From an uncultured Pseudogracilibacillus sp. (lineage in GTDB: Bacteria; Bacillota; Bacilli; Bacillales; Amphibacillaceae), in the NCBI GenBank assembly GCA_937960785.1, contig CALGOZ010000105.1, forward strand, positions 1-30,752: 30,752 nucleotides of DNA. Direction: 5' to 3'. The notes beneath the pieces are model-generated. The model did not search any database and had not been told where the DNA came from. It worked only from the letters and a program-made list of their open reading frames with translations. The translations under genes and the position numbers were made by a program. Shown one piece after another: positions 15,536 to 23,802 of this stretch; the first letter of the stretch is position 1; every line of letters begins with the position of its first letter.

Positions 15536-15815
15536 AACAAAAGGAAGAGATTATACCCTGTAAATAAAATACCGGTGTAAAAATTATACTTGACACTGGC
15601 CTTTTGTTTGTAGATAGGTGACATAGTACAACTTTTTTATAACGATATTAGTCAATAATTTAAAAAGTTGCCTAAAATCCTGTAGTTCCTTGATTAGTCA
15701 GGTAAGGCTTATATACAAAATAAAATGGACTGATTTTCTACATCAAAGAGAAATTCAGTCCATTTGCTCGTTTAAGGCTAGTTTTTTCCTATCTTTTTGC
15801 TTTTTTGTTTACTAA
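15536..15815. other. Non-coding gap after comEC with inverted repeats
   Basis: No gene is recognised here. A 9-bp perfect inverted repeat, CAACTTTTT (15629-15637) and AAAAAGTTG (15662-15670), encloses 24 bases. Next to it a two-step inverted repeat, GCCT (15670-15673) and CCTG (15679-15682), pairs with CAGG (15699-15702) and AGGC (15705-15708). A TTGACA at 15593 has no convincing -10. No clear T-run terminator for comEC is visible on the plus strand. Confidence 0.5.
15716..15765 (-). terminator. Terminator after yqzM
   Basis: An 11-bp perfect stem, AAATGGACTGA (15723-15733) with TCAGTCCATTT (15755-15765), extended inward by three A-T pairs after one mismatch. Read on the minus strand it is followed by TATTTTG, a modest T-run, 51 bases after the yqzM stop. 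It might also slow plus-strand transcription from comEC. Confidence 0.6.
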
Positions 15816-15947
15816 TTAGTTAATAAAGCTGATTGCCGTCCCTAAAAAGAAAATAAATGCAAAGAAAATAAACGATACAACAAATCCAGTTACTGCGTGA
15901 GGTACATCGTTTGTCTTTTCTTGTGGATTGTTTTCAAATTCGTTCAT
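15816..15947 (-). CDS. yqzM: YqzM-like small membrane peptide
   Basis: A 43-codon gene: a polar N-terminus starting MNEFENNPQEKTNDVPHAV, then one hydrophobic segment (about 20-42) ending in Asn. It matches the B. subtilis YqzM pattern (MNEFE start, GFVVSF at the beginning of the membrane segment, phenylalanine-rich core, AISFI-like end) and has the same position, between comEC and holA on the opposite strand. The ATG at 15945-15947 has a strong AGGAGG site 7 bases upstream; a TATAAT lies on the minus strand at 15973-15978. Function unknown. Confidence 0.85.
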   Translation of the reverse strand: MNEFENNPQEKTNDVPHAVTGFVVSFIFFAFIFFLGTAISFIN

Positions 15948-16141
15948 TGTTATCCCTCCTGTATCTGAACTAATTATAAAATAAACGAAACAAAAAAGCT
16001 AGCCAAATGAGAAATATCAATAATTGTTCGAAAACTGTTCATACATGCTATGATATATATACAATACGTAAAATTATTTATATTATACTACACTATATAG
16101 AGTGATGAATACAGAATATACGAAGGAAAGTAGGCTAATGT

Positions 16142-17182
16142 ATGATTTCGTTACAGGATGCGATAAAACAATTAAATAAAGAAGAACTAGCTCCACTATA
16201 TACTTTAGTTGGAACGGAATATTATTTTATTGAACAGTTTAAAAATGCTTTATTTAAAAAAATAGGTGAAGAAAGTGAAGCAGTTTCTTTATTCGATCTA
16301 CGAGAAACAGCGATTCAAGATATAGTAATCGACTTAGAGACGTTACCTTTTTTCTCGGAGCGTAATATATCTATCGCGGAATTTCCCGTATTTTTACTCG
16401 CCTCCCCAGAAAAGGTCCAAGTAACTCACGATACGAAACGATTTGAACAATATATCGAACAACCAGCGCCGTATAGTACGCTAGTTTTGATCGCACCGTA
16501 TGAAAGGTTAGACCGTCGAAAATCGATTACGAAAAAACTACTTAAAAATTCAGTCACTATCGATTGTCAGCCAATTCGTGATTATGAATTACGTAAATGG
16601 CTTGATGATATGTTGAAATTACATGAAATTAAACTGACCGAGGAAGCGAAGTTACGTTTCGAAGCGGAGTTTGGCCCGAATTTATATTTGTTACAGCGGG
16701 AAGTAGAGAAATTATCTCACTACATCGAATCTGAAGAAGAAGTAACTGAAGAGATTGTTAGTGAAATTATGTCTCACTCTACGGAACAGACAGCAACCGA
16801 TCTTGCTGATGCGGTATTAGAAAGAGATTTAGAAAGGGCACTGATGATTTTTCGACAATTAGAAAAGATGAATGAACATCCCGTTAGTATGATAGCTCTT
16901 TTATCATATCAATTCCGTATGATGTTACAAGCTAAGATATATGCAGCCCGAGGGTTACCTTTACGACAGATACAATCGTCGATAAAAGCTCACCCATATG
17001 TAGTTAAAAAAGCATACGAAAGATCACAAAAATACGATCGTAACACCCTATATAAGATGATCGATCAACTTGCAATGACAGATTACGAAATAAAAAGTGG
17101 CCAACAAGATGAAAAAATTGCATTTGAACTGTTGTTATACTATTTAATTTATCCAAAAGAAAATAAAACATCCTACATTTAA
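16142..17182 (+). CDS. holA: DNA polymerase III delta subunit HolA
   Basis: The clamp-loader delta subunit that opens the beta sliding clamp (B. subtilis yqeN). The 346-residue product fits the family: N-terminal NLYLLxG-like stretch (LAPLYTLVGTEYYFIEQFKNAL), middle ATPase-like domain with LVLIAPYERLDRRKSITKKL, and the C-terminal collar domain (DAVLERDLERALMIFRQLEKMNEHP, then LLSYQFRMMLQAK). As usual for delta, no functional Walker A is seen. The ATG at 16142 is behind a weak AAGTAGG site. A TATGAT at 16049-16054 could be its -10. Ends in a strong terminator. Confidence 0.94.
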   Translation: MISLQDAIKQLNKEELAPLYTLVGTEYYFIEQFKNALFKKIGEESEAVSLFDLRETAIQDIVIDLETLPFFSERNISIAEFPVFLLASPEKVQVTHDTKRFEQYIEQPAPYSTLVLIAPYERLDRRKSITKKLLKNSVTIDCQPIRDYELRKWLDDMLKLHEIKLTEEAKLRFEAEFGPNLYLLQREVEKLSHYIESEEEVTEEIVSEIMSHSTEQTATDLADAVLERDLERALMIFRQLEKMNEHPVSMIALLSYQFRMMLQAKIYAARGLPLRQIQSSIKAHPYVVKKAYERSQKYDRNTLYKMIDQLAMTDYEIKSGQQDEKIAFELLLYYLIYPKENKTSYI

Positions 17183-17238
17183 TTTATTGCGAAAATTTAT
17201 TTTTCGATAAGCAAATCGCTTTTTAAGGAAGTCTTTTT

Positions 17239-17273
17239 AGAGCCAGGAGAACTATTTTCTGGCTCTTTTTTTA
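17239..17273 (+). terminator. Rho-independent terminator of holA
   Basis: An 8-bp stem AGAGCCAG (17239-17246) with CTGGCTCT (17259-17266), 12-base loop, followed by a run of seven or more T. It lies 57 bases after the holA stop. Confidence 0.92.
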
Positions 17274-17379
17274 TGCTTAAATTAATGGCTGATCTTATTT
17301 ACCAAGTATAATTGAAAGAAATATCGTACTCCCGCAATGGATGGACTGCTTAATTTAGGATGTTTTCTTTTTTATGAAA

Positions 17380-17424
17380 TCCAAAAATAAAAAAACGATA
17401 TTCAGAATCAAACTGAACATCGTT
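17380..17424 (-). terminator. Rho-independent terminator of rpsT
   Basis: A stem of AACGATATTCAG (17394-17405) with CTGAACATCGTT (17413-17424), one mismatch, 7-base loop. Read on the minus strand it is followed by a long T-rich run. It lies 13 bases after the rpsT stop. Confidence 0.92.
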
Positions 17425-17436
17425 CTTTCCTTAAAA

Positions 17437-17703
17437 TTAAGCGGTAATTTGACGTATTTTTTTCGCCAACTTACTTTTTTGACGGTTGCCGTTATTTTTA
17501 TGTACGACACCTTTTTGAATTGCTTTATCAATTACTTGCGCTGCTTCTTGATATGCAACTTTTGCGTTTTCGACATCGTTTTGTTCAACAAAATGTTCAA
17601 CTCGTTTAATAAGTGTACGCATATTTGTCTTTACTGCTTTGTTACGGACGCGACGGTCTTCGTTCGTACGTACACGCTTAATGGCAGATTTTAAATTAGC
17701 CAT
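17437..17703 (-). CDS. rpsT: 30S ribosomal protein S20
   Basis: Primary 16S rRNA-binding protein of the small subunit. The 88-residue, lysine- and arginine-rich product starts MANLKSAIKRVRTNEDRRVRN and ends near KKIRQITA, the family pattern; KGVVHKNNGNRQKSKLAKKI is the conserved C-terminal stretch. The frame extends up to 17733, but the ATG at 17701-17703 is directly behind a GGAGGT site and gives the standard length. It is transcribed alone on the minus strand, facing holA and divergent from gpr, as in B. subtilis. Confidence 0.97.
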   Translation of the reverse strand: MANLKSAIKRVRTNEDRRVRNKAVKTNMRTLIKRVEHFVEQNDVENAKVAYQEAAQVIDKAIQKGVVHKNNGNRQKSKLAKKIRQITA

Positions 17704-17830
17704 TTTTTCACCTCCAACTGTTCTATGCTTCAACGATTTAATCGACGAATCCTAGTAATTCCTCGATTTGTTTCTATGAAATGGACAAGAACATTTTATC
17801 AAATTAACGAATTCATTTCAACTTTAGAAC

Positions 17831-17859
17831 GTATGAATCGGAAGAAACGTTGAATACTA
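17831..17859 (+). promoter_or_regulatory. Candidate forespore (SigF/SigG-type) promoter of gpr
   Basis: GTATGA (17831-17836) and, 16 bases on, AATACTA (17853-17859), which matches the SigG -10 consensus CATAMTA at all but the first base. It is 34 bases before the gpr start. gpr is known to be a forespore gene in B. subtilis, which supports the reading. Confidence 0.5.
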
Positions 17860-17892
17860 TAGGAAAATATCGTTAAGAAAGAGGGAGCAACA

Positions 17893-18984
17893 ATGGAAGA
17901 GACAAAAGCATATACAGTTCGGACGGACTTAGCTTATGAAGCGAAAGAAATGTATACCGAAGAAGAAAAGGCACCGAAGGAAATACGTGGTGTCGTCTCA
18001 AAGCAATATGAAAAAAACGGCATTAAAGTTGACCATATCGAAATATCCAAAGAAGGAGAGAAACGCCTTAAAAAAAAGCGCGGTACGTATATTACAATTT
18101 TTGCTGATGGTGTAAAAAAACAAGATACTGAAAAACAAAGCAATGCTGTAAAAGTATTAGCAGAAACGTTACGAAACTTATTAAAGCAAAACGGTATTCA
18201 AAAAGATAGTAAAGGATTAGTCGTCGGTTTAGGAAATTGGAATGTGACGCCCGATGCTTTAGGTCCAATTACAGTAGAAAAAGTACTAGTTACAAATCAC
18301 TTGTTTGAATTGGAGTTTGAAACTGTAGCCGATGGATACCGGCCAGTCGCTGCACTTTCTCCAGGAGTAATGGGAGTAACAGGAATGGAGACTAGCGATA
18401 TTATTTTAAGTGTAATTGATCGCTTTAAACCGGATTTTGTTATTGTAATCGATGCGCTAGCCTCGCGTTCAATCGAAAGAATTAACGAAACAATTCAAAT
18501 TACTGATACCGGAATTCATCCTGGCTCTGGCGTTGGTAATCGCCGTAAAGAAGTAAGTAAAGAAACGTTAGGAGTACCAGTTATTGCAATCGGCGTACCG
18601 ACTGTTGTCGATGCGGTGACCATCGCTACAGACGCCTTCGATTATTTATTAAAACATATCGGTCGGGAATGGAGTGAAAAAGATTTGCCACGTCAGGCCC
18701 TTCTTCCAAAAGGTATGGTCGTACGTCACGAAAATTTATCAGAAAAAGATATTCCTGATGAAAAGGAGAGGGTTGCCTTTTTAGGGTTAGTCGGACAACT
18801 ATCAGAAGAGGAAAAGCGAATGTTACTTACGGAAGTATTAACTCCGATGGGAAGAAATATGATTGTAACCCCTAAAGAAGTCGATAGTTTTATGAACGAT
18901 ATGGCTCATGTCGTTGCAACTGGAATTAATGAAGCCCTCCATGAACGAATCGCCCATGATGAAGCGGGGTATTTTACCCGTTAA
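17893..18984 (+). CDS. gpr: Germination protease GPR
   Basis: Aspartic-type protease that degrades small acid-soluble spore proteins (SASPs) early in spore germination; made in the forespore as a zymogen. The N-terminus has the sequence RTDLAYEAKE, so autoprocessing would cut near Ala14/Tyr15 and remove a short pro-sequence, resembling the SASP cleavage site. The family core is visible: GLGNWNVTPDALGP, VMGVTGMETSDI, VIVIDALASRS, and DTGIHPGSGVGNRRKEVS. Length 363 is typical. The ATG has GAGGGAG 6 bases upstream. A forespore-type promoter precedes it and spoIIP follows. Confidence 0.96.
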   Translation: MEETKAYTVRTDLAYEAKEMYTEEEKAPKEIRGVVSKQYEKNGIKVDHIEISKEGEKRLKKKRGTYITIFADGVKKQDTEKQSNAVKVLAETLRNLLKQNGIQKDSKGLVVGLGNWNVTPDALGPITVEKVLVTNHLFELEFETVADGYRPVAALSPGVMGVTGMETSDIILSVIDRFKPDFVIVIDALASRSIERINETIQITDTGIHPGSGVGNRRKEVSKETLGVPVIAIGVPTVVDAVTIATDAFDYLLKHIGREWSEKDLPRQALLPKGMVVRHENLSEKDIPDEKERVAFLGLVGQLSEEEKRMLLTEVLTPMGRNMIVTPKEVDSFMNDMAHVVATGINEALHERIAHDEAGYFTR

Positions 18985-19002
18985 AAGAAGCAAACTTCAT
19001 CA

Positions 19003-19061
19003 AACTTGGTCTATTTCTTTTTGTACAAGCATAAAGTACAGTAAACGGGATAGACAAAGTT
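19003..19061 (+). promoter_or_regulatory. Long inverted repeat just before spoIIP
   Basis: AACTTGGTCTAT (19003-19014) pairs with ATAGACAAAGTT (19050-19061) with one mismatch. Inside it TGTAC (19022-19026) pairs with GTACA (19036-19040). The right arm runs straight into GGTG (19062-19065), the spoIIP ribosome binding site. No T-run follows, so it is not a standard terminator. It could hold back gpr read-through or mask the spoIIP translation start; function not established. Confidence 0.55.
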
Positions 19062-19070
19062 GGTGATTGT

Positions 19071-20195
19071 TTGTTTAAAAGACGTAGCTTATATGTTGTT
19101 GTAAAAATAGTCGGTCTATTTGTAGCGTTAGTCGTGATTTTTTTTACAATTGGTTTAATGACGACGGCAAAACCGTCAGCCCGGATTACATCGACCTTTT
19201 TCTCAAATTGGACAAGTAATCTTGATGAATCAATTTTTTCTTTATTGTATAGCATGGAAAGCAGACCTTTCTCCATAATGTTAGAAGAAGACCTTGAACG
19301 AGCACCTTTTGCTCGTTATTCTTTACGTTCCTTAGTTGATGTGACGATTAATGATTTTCGCCATATGCTCGGAAAGGAACTTCCCGGCTTTGCAACTTAT
19401 GAGCAAACCGTTATTATTGCTAATGAACAGTTCGACACAATGACTGGAATGTTCCATGAATCAGGTCCGCCGATTGAAGATATTTTAGAAGACCGGGAAG
19501 CAATTGATCACGAAGAAGAAAAAGAAAAAGAAAAGTTTTCTGATATTGAAACGAAATCAGTCTTTTTATATAGCAGTCATAATCGGGAATCTTTCTTACC
19601 ACACTTACCAAAAGAGACGGAACCTGACCGGGCCTATCATAAAGAGGTGAATATTACGAAAGTTTCCGAACGACTTGCAGAAAAACTAGAAGCAAAAGGA
19701 ATAGGAGCGATTTATGATAAGACTGATATAACTTCAATTTTACATGATAAAGGTTGGACGTATGGAAAATCATACGAAGCCTCTCGACCAATCGTAAAAG
19801 AAGCGTTAGCCTCACATGAATCTATTAATTATGTGTTCGATATACACCGTGATAGTATGCCTTATGATAAAACGACTCTAGATGTCGATGGTAAAACGTA
19901 TGCGACCTTTTTGTTCGTTGTTGGAGCAGAAAATAAACATTACGAACGGAATTTAACATTAGCAACAGAATTACATCAAAAGCTAAATGAACGTTTATCA
20001 GGAATAAGTCGTGGAGTAATTACTAAAGAAGGGCCAAACTCAAACGGGGTGTACAACCAAGATTTAGTGGAAAATGCAGTGTTAATAGAAATCGGGGGCT
20101 ACGACAATGAACTGAAAGAAATGTATCGATCAATCGATCTTTTTGCAGACGTCTTTAGCGACTTTTTCTGGGATGCTGAAAAAGTGAATAAATAA
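19071..20195 (+). CDS. spoIIP: Stage II sporulation protein P (engulfment hydrolase)
   Basis: Peptidoglycan amidase and endopeptidase that acts with SpoIID and SpoIIM during engulfment. The 374-residue product has an N-terminal membrane anchor (about 8-30), a variable acidic linker (about 140-158, Glu/Lys rich) and a C-terminal SpoIIP domain. Likely metal and catalytic residues are His170 and Glu173 in YSSHNRES, His259 in FDIHRDS, and Glu340 in IEIGGYDN. The start is TTG at 19071 behind GTTGGTGA. It follows gpr by 86 bases, as in B. subtilis, and precedes yqxA. Confidence 0.95.
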   Translation: MFKRRSLYVVVKIVGLFVALVVIFFTIGLMTTAKPSARITSTFFSNWTSNLDESIFSLLYSMESRPFSIMLEEDLERAPFARYSLRSLVDVTINDFRHMLGKELPGFATYEQTVIIANEQFDTMTGMFHESGPPIEDILEDREAIDHEEEKEKEKFSDIETKSVFLYSSHNRESFLPHLPKETEPDRAYHKEVNITKVSERLAEKLEAKGIGAIYDKTDITSILHDKGWTYGKSYEASRPIVKEALASHESINYVFDIHRDSMPYDKTTLDVDGKTYATFLFVVGAENKHYERNLTLATELHQKLNERLSGISRGVITKEGPNSNGVYNQDLVENAVLIEIGGYDNELKEMYRSIDLFADVFSDFFWDAEKVNK

Positions 20196-20242
20196 AAACA
20201 ATATTTAGAACAGATGTAAAAGTTTAAAGGAGGAATAAGGGA

Positions 20243-20566
20243 ATGCGTTTCATCGGAATTGTTGCTTTATTACTCGTTCTTTTTGCAGGTGGTATGATGA
20301 CCGGAATGATGTATGAACCAAAACAACACGATGAAACGACACAAGGTTTTCCAAAAAGTAAAGAGGAAGAAGTCGAAATTGAGCTAGCCGAAGAAGTTGC
20401 TAAAGAAAACAATCCTAACGACACTTTAGAATTAGAACAACTGAACATCAATACAGAAGAAAATCATTTTATTCATAAACTTGCGACGTCTTTTGAAAAA
20501 ATAACAACGACATTTTTTGAAAAAATTATTAATTTACTATATGCCATCGCGGAGTCCTTATTTTAA
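20243..20566 (+). CDS. yqxA: YqxA family (DUF3679) protein
   Basis: A 107-residue protein with one N-terminal hydrophobic segment (residues 1-24, rich in Leu, Gly and Met) followed by an acidic polar region and a second amphipathic stretch (about 73-105). The position directly after spoIIP matches B. subtilis yqxA, and the length and the GGMMTGMMYEP sequence after the membrane segment fit the family. The ATG at 20243 has a strong AAAGGAGG 10 bases upstream. Function unknown; co-occurrence with spoIIP suggests a sporulation role. Confidence 0.8.
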   Translation: MRFIGIVALLLVLFAGGMMTGMMYEPKQHDETTQGFPKSKEEEVEIELAEEVAKENNPNDTLELEQLNINTEENHFIHKLATSFEKITTTFFEKIINLLYAIAESLF

Positions 20567-20621
20567 AACTTGTATTTTCGCTTGAAAGTTAATTGTCAAC
20601 TTTGAAAAAATTCCTTCAACA

Positions 20622-20650
20622 TTGCAACAATCGTAGCCAATTGATATAAT
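20622..20650 (+). promoter_or_regulatory. SigA promoter of lepA
   Basis: TTGCAA (20622-20627) and a perfect TATAAT (20645-20650) are separated by 17 bases, 54 bases before the lepA ATG. This is the best-matched SigA promoter in the plus-strand half. Confidence 0.75.
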
Positions 20651-20704
20651 CATGTAAGCTAAGCAATGTTATTATTATGAGCAGTGTAGGAGTTGACACT
20701 ACTT

Positions 20705-22513
20705 ATGTCGAAGGAAAATAGAAACGTACGAAACTTTTCAATCATCGCTCATATCGACCACGGAAAATCGACGTTAGCGGACCGAATTTTAGAAAATACC
20801 GGGGCATTAACGGAGCGAGAAATGAAGGAGCAGTTTTTAGATGCGATGGAATTAGAACGGGAGCGAGGAATTACGATTAAATTGAACGCCGTTCGCTTAA
20901 ATTATAAAGCAAAAGACGGGGAAGATTATACGTTCCATTTAATCGATACTCCAGGGCATGTCGATTTTGCATACGAAGTATCACGCAGTCTTGCTGCTTG
21001 TGAAGGAGCAATTTTAGTCGTCGATGCGGCCCAAGGAATTGAAGCACAAACGTTAGCGAACGTCTATTTAGCATTAGATAACGATTTAGAATTAATTCCT
21101 GTTATAAATAAAATTGATTTACCGAATGCTGACCCTGATCGAGTAACCGAAGAGCTTGTCGATGTGCTCGGTGTCGATCCGGATGATGTCATTTTAGCTT
21201 CAGCAAAAGACAATATTGGTATTGAGGAAATTTTAGAAAGTATCGTCGAAAAAGTTCCAGCACCAAAAGGTGATCCAAAAGCACCGTTAAAAGCATTAAT
21301 TTTTGATTCTTTATATGATCCTTACCGAGGTGTAATTGCATACATTTCCATCAAGGAAGGAACTTTAAGAGTTGGGGATCGAATTAAAATGATGTCGAAC
21401 GATAAAGAATACGAAGTAATCGAGCTCGGCGTCAACACACCAAGAGAAGAAGAACGAGACTATTTAACAGTTGGGGATGTCGGTTATTTAACTGCAGCAA
21501 TTAAAGAAGTAAAAGATACGAATGTAGGAGATACGATTACTCATGTAGAAGACGGTGCTGAAGAAGCATTACCTGGATATCGTAAATTAAACCCGATGGT
21601 CTTCTGTGGCCTATATCCAGTCGATTCCGATGATTACAATGCTTTAAGTGATGCGCTTGAAAAGCTAGAATTAAACGACTCATCCTTACAATATGAACCA
21701 GAGACATCCCAAGCGTTAGGTTTCGGTTTCCGTACGGGTTTTTTAGGTTTACTTCATATGGAGATTATTCAGGAGCGAATTGAGCGAGAATTCGGCATCG
21801 ATTTAATTACGACAGCACCAAGTGTAGTATATGAAGTACGAAAAACTGATGGAGAAGTACTTCATATTGATAACCCAGCTTTTATGCCAGAAAGAGAGTT
21901 AATTGAAGAGATTTTAGAGCCATACGTTAAAGCATCGATTATGGTACCGCACGATTTCGTCGGTCCTGTAATGGAGTTATGTCAACGGAAACGCGGTCAA
22001 TATATCGATATGCAATATTTGGATGATATTCGCGTAAATATCGTCTATGAATTACCATTATCGGAAATTGTATATGATTTTTTCGATCAATTAAAATCGC
22101 AAACGAAAGGCTATGCATCGCTTGATTATGAATTTATCGGTAATCGTCCATCCGATTTAGTAAAGATGGATATTTTACTACATGGTGAACCAATCGACGC
22201 ATTATCTGTGATTATTCACCGAGATTTTGCTCAGCGTCGAGGGCGACAAATTGCCGAAAAGCTTCGTGAGCTAATTCCAAGACAGCAATTCGAGGTACCA
22301 ATTCAAGCGGCGATAGGTAACTCGATTATCGCTCGTACGAATATTAAGGCTGTTCGTAAAGACGTAACAGCGAAATTATACGGTGGAGATGTCACTCGTA
22401 AACGTAAACTTCTCGAACGTCAAAAAGAAGGTAAAAAACGAATGAAAATGGTCGGTTCTGTGGAAATACCCCAAGAGGCCTTCATGTCTGTCTTACAACT
22501 AGACGATGAGTAA
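20705..22513 (+). CDS. lepA: Elongation factor 4 (LepA)
   Basis: Translational GTPase that binds the ribosome and is linked to back-translocation and subunit biogenesis. From this start it has 602 residues. G1 is HIDHGKST (16-23), G2 is in RERGITIKLN, G3 is DTPGH and G4 is NKID, followed by domains II, III, V and the LepA-specific C-terminal domain (RGQYIDMQYLD, IPRQQFEVPIQAAIG, GGDVTRKRKLLERQKEGKKR). A TTG at 20693 is in frame, but the ribosome binding site GTAGGAG abuts it; the ATG at 20705 is 12 bases away and gives the standard MSKEN start. It has its own promoter and terminator; hemW does not follow, unlike in B. subtilis. Confidence 0.96.
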   Translation: MSKENRNVRNFSIIAHIDHGKSTLADRILENTGALTEREMKEQFLDAMELERERGITIKLNAVRLNYKAKDGEDYTFHLIDTPGHVDFAYEVSRSLAACEGAILVVDAAQGIEAQTLANVYLALDNDLELIPVINKIDLPNADPDRVTEELVDVLGVDPDDVILASAKDNIGIEEILESIVEKVPAPKGDPKAPLKALIFDSLYDPYRGVIAYISIKEGTLRVGDRIKMMSNDKEYEVIELGVNTPREEERDYLTVGDVGYLTAAIKEVKDTNVGDTITHVEDGAEEALPGYRKLNPMVFCGLYPVDSDDYNALSDALEKLELNDSSLQYEPETSQALGFGFRTGFLGLLHMEIIQERIEREFGIDLITTAPSVVYEVRKTDGEVLHIDNPAFMPERELIEEILEPYVKASIMVPHDFVGPVMELCQRKRGQYIDMQYLDDIRVNIVYELPLSEIVYDFFDQLKSQTKGYASLDYEFIGNRPSDLVKMDILLHGEPIDALSVIIHRDFAQRRGRQIAEKLRELIPRQQFEVPIQAAIGNSIIARTNIKAVRKDVTAKLYGGDVTRKRKLLERQKEGKKRMKMVGSVEIPQEAFMSVLQLDDE

Positions 22514-22521
22514 ACGAGTAT

Positions 22522-22570
22522 AAAACCTACTCCCAATTAAAATGAATAAGGGATGTAGGTTTTTATTTTG
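22522..22570 (+). terminator. Rho-independent terminator of lepA
   Basis: AAAACCTAC plus TCCC (22522-22534) pairs with GGGA plus GTAGGTTTT (22550-22563) with one bulged base, followed by a T-rich run. It isolates lepA from the hrcA operon. Confidence 0.9.
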
Positions 22571-22618
22571 AAAAGTTTTTCTTACGTATAATAATGCATT
22601 TTTGTGAACCCTTCTTTA

Positions 22619-22647
22619 TTGACAAAAAAAATCGTATTTGTTACTTT
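22619..22647 (+). promoter_or_regulatory. SigA promoter of the hrcA-dnaK operon
   Basis: A perfect TTGACA (22619-22624) is followed after 17 bases by TACTTT (22642-22647). The CIRCE operator begins 10 bases after the -10, so repressor binding would cover the transcription start. Confidence 0.75.
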
Positions 22648-22657
22648 ATTATTAGTA

Positions 22658-22684
22658 TTAGCACTCTAAGTAGTCGAGTGCTAA
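22658..22684 (+). promoter_or_regulatory. CIRCE operator (HrcA binding site)
   Basis: The perfect inverted repeat TTAGCACTC (22658-22666), nine-base spacer, GAGTGCTAA (22676-22684) is the canonical CIRCE element with no mismatch. It sits between the promoter and the hrcA start, so HrcA represses its own operon and releases it on heat shock through GroEL titration. Confidence 0.97.
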
Positions 22685-22698
22685 CAGGGGTGAGCGAT

Positions 22699-23730
22699 AT
22701 GCTACTAACGGATAGGGAGCGCTTAATTTTACAAACGATTATCGATGATTTTGTGCGGTCGGCCCACCCGATTGGCTCACGAAAATTATCGAAAAACAAG
22801 CAAATAAACTTAAGTGCTGCGACGATTCGTAATGTGATGGCTGATTTAGAAGAAAAGGAATTATTAGAAAAAACTCATACATCATCCGGGCGAATACCTT
22901 CTGAAAAGGGCTATCGTTATTATGTCGATCATTTTATTTCACCGACGTTAAAACAAAAGAACTTGTCTATTATTTCACATATTATAGAAGATAATATTTA
23001 TGAACTAGAGCAAATTGTACAGTTATCGACAGAAATGTTATCCCAATTAACGAACTACACAGCAATTATACTCGGTCCTGATGTAACAGAAGCGACGTTA
23101 AAGCAGGTGCAAATATTACCTGTTACAGAAGATACCGCAGTCGCCATACTAGTTACGAGTACCGGACATGTCGAACATAAATCATTTACGATTCCTAAAG
23201 GTGTTTTAGGTTCTGATTTAGAGAAAATCGTTAACATATTAAACGATCGTCTTGTCGGTGTTCCGATTATGAATTTAACGTATGCCCTTGAAACAGAAGT
23301 ATACGAATTAATGAAAAAGCATATAAAAGATTATGAACATATGTTTGAATATATTAAATCGGTCATTTGCTATGATGAGTCAGTTAAGTTATACGTAGAT
23401 GGAAAAGCAAACCTATTAACACAACCCGAATTTAAAGATGTTGAAAAGGTGTACGATTTTTATTCCTTTTTAGAAGAAGAAGAAGCTATTGTGAATTTAT
23501 TAATGGATCACGGTACTGGGCTTCACGTCCGTATCGGAAAGGAAAATAAAGTCGATGCGGTTAAGAATTTAAGCTTAATTACGTCTACATTCCGTTTAAA
23601 TAAAGAACAATTCGGTACTATTGCGTTAATCGGTCCGATGCGCATGGAATATCGTAAAGTAATTTCCTTACTACAATCGTTATCGAATGAACTTACGAAT
23701 ATTTTATTCCCAGAAAATAATGACAAATAA
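22699..23730 (+). CDS. hrcA: Heat-inducible transcription repressor HrcA
   Basis: Represses class I heat-shock genes by binding CIRCE. From the ATG at 22699 the product has 343 residues: an N-terminal winged-helix domain (about 1-75, with LLTDRERLILQTIIDDF, NLSAATIRNVMADLEEK and THTSSGRIPSEKGYR), then the HrcA domain with the GAF-like fold, ending with GTIALIGPMRMEYRKVISLL. The frame is open from 22594, but that part would run through the CIRCE operator and promoter and has no relatives; the chosen ATG follows AGGGGTGA. First gene of hrcA-grpE-dnaK. Confidence 0.95.
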   Translation: MLLTDRERLILQTIIDDFVRSAHPIGSRKLSKNKQINLSAATIRNVMADLEEKELLEKTHTSSGRIPSEKGYRYYVDHFISPTLKQKNLSIISHIIEDNIYELEQIVQLSTEMLSQLTNYTAIILGPDVTEATLKQVQILPVTEDTAVAILVTSTGHVEHKSFTIPKGVLGSDLEKIVNILNDRLVGVPIMNLTYALETEVYELMKKHIKDYEHMFEYIKSVICYDESVKLYVDGKANLLTQPEFKDVEKVYDFYSFLEEEEAIVNLLMDHGTGLHVRIGKENKVDAVKNLSLITSTFRLNKEQFGTIALIGPMRMEYRKVISLLQSLSNELTNILFPENNDK

Positions 23731-23802
23731 GGATATTAGTTTCTAAAACGTACGATTCATGTTATCGTGTATCGTGGTAAATTATTGTTGGAGGTACGTA
23801 AA

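Noticed and set aside
17374..17694. Plus-strand frame of 106 codons opposite rpsT
   Set aside because: It is the antisense shadow of the well-supported S20 gene and its terminator.
22594..22698. N-terminal extension of hrcA
   Set aside because: It would translate through the promoter and CIRCE operator.
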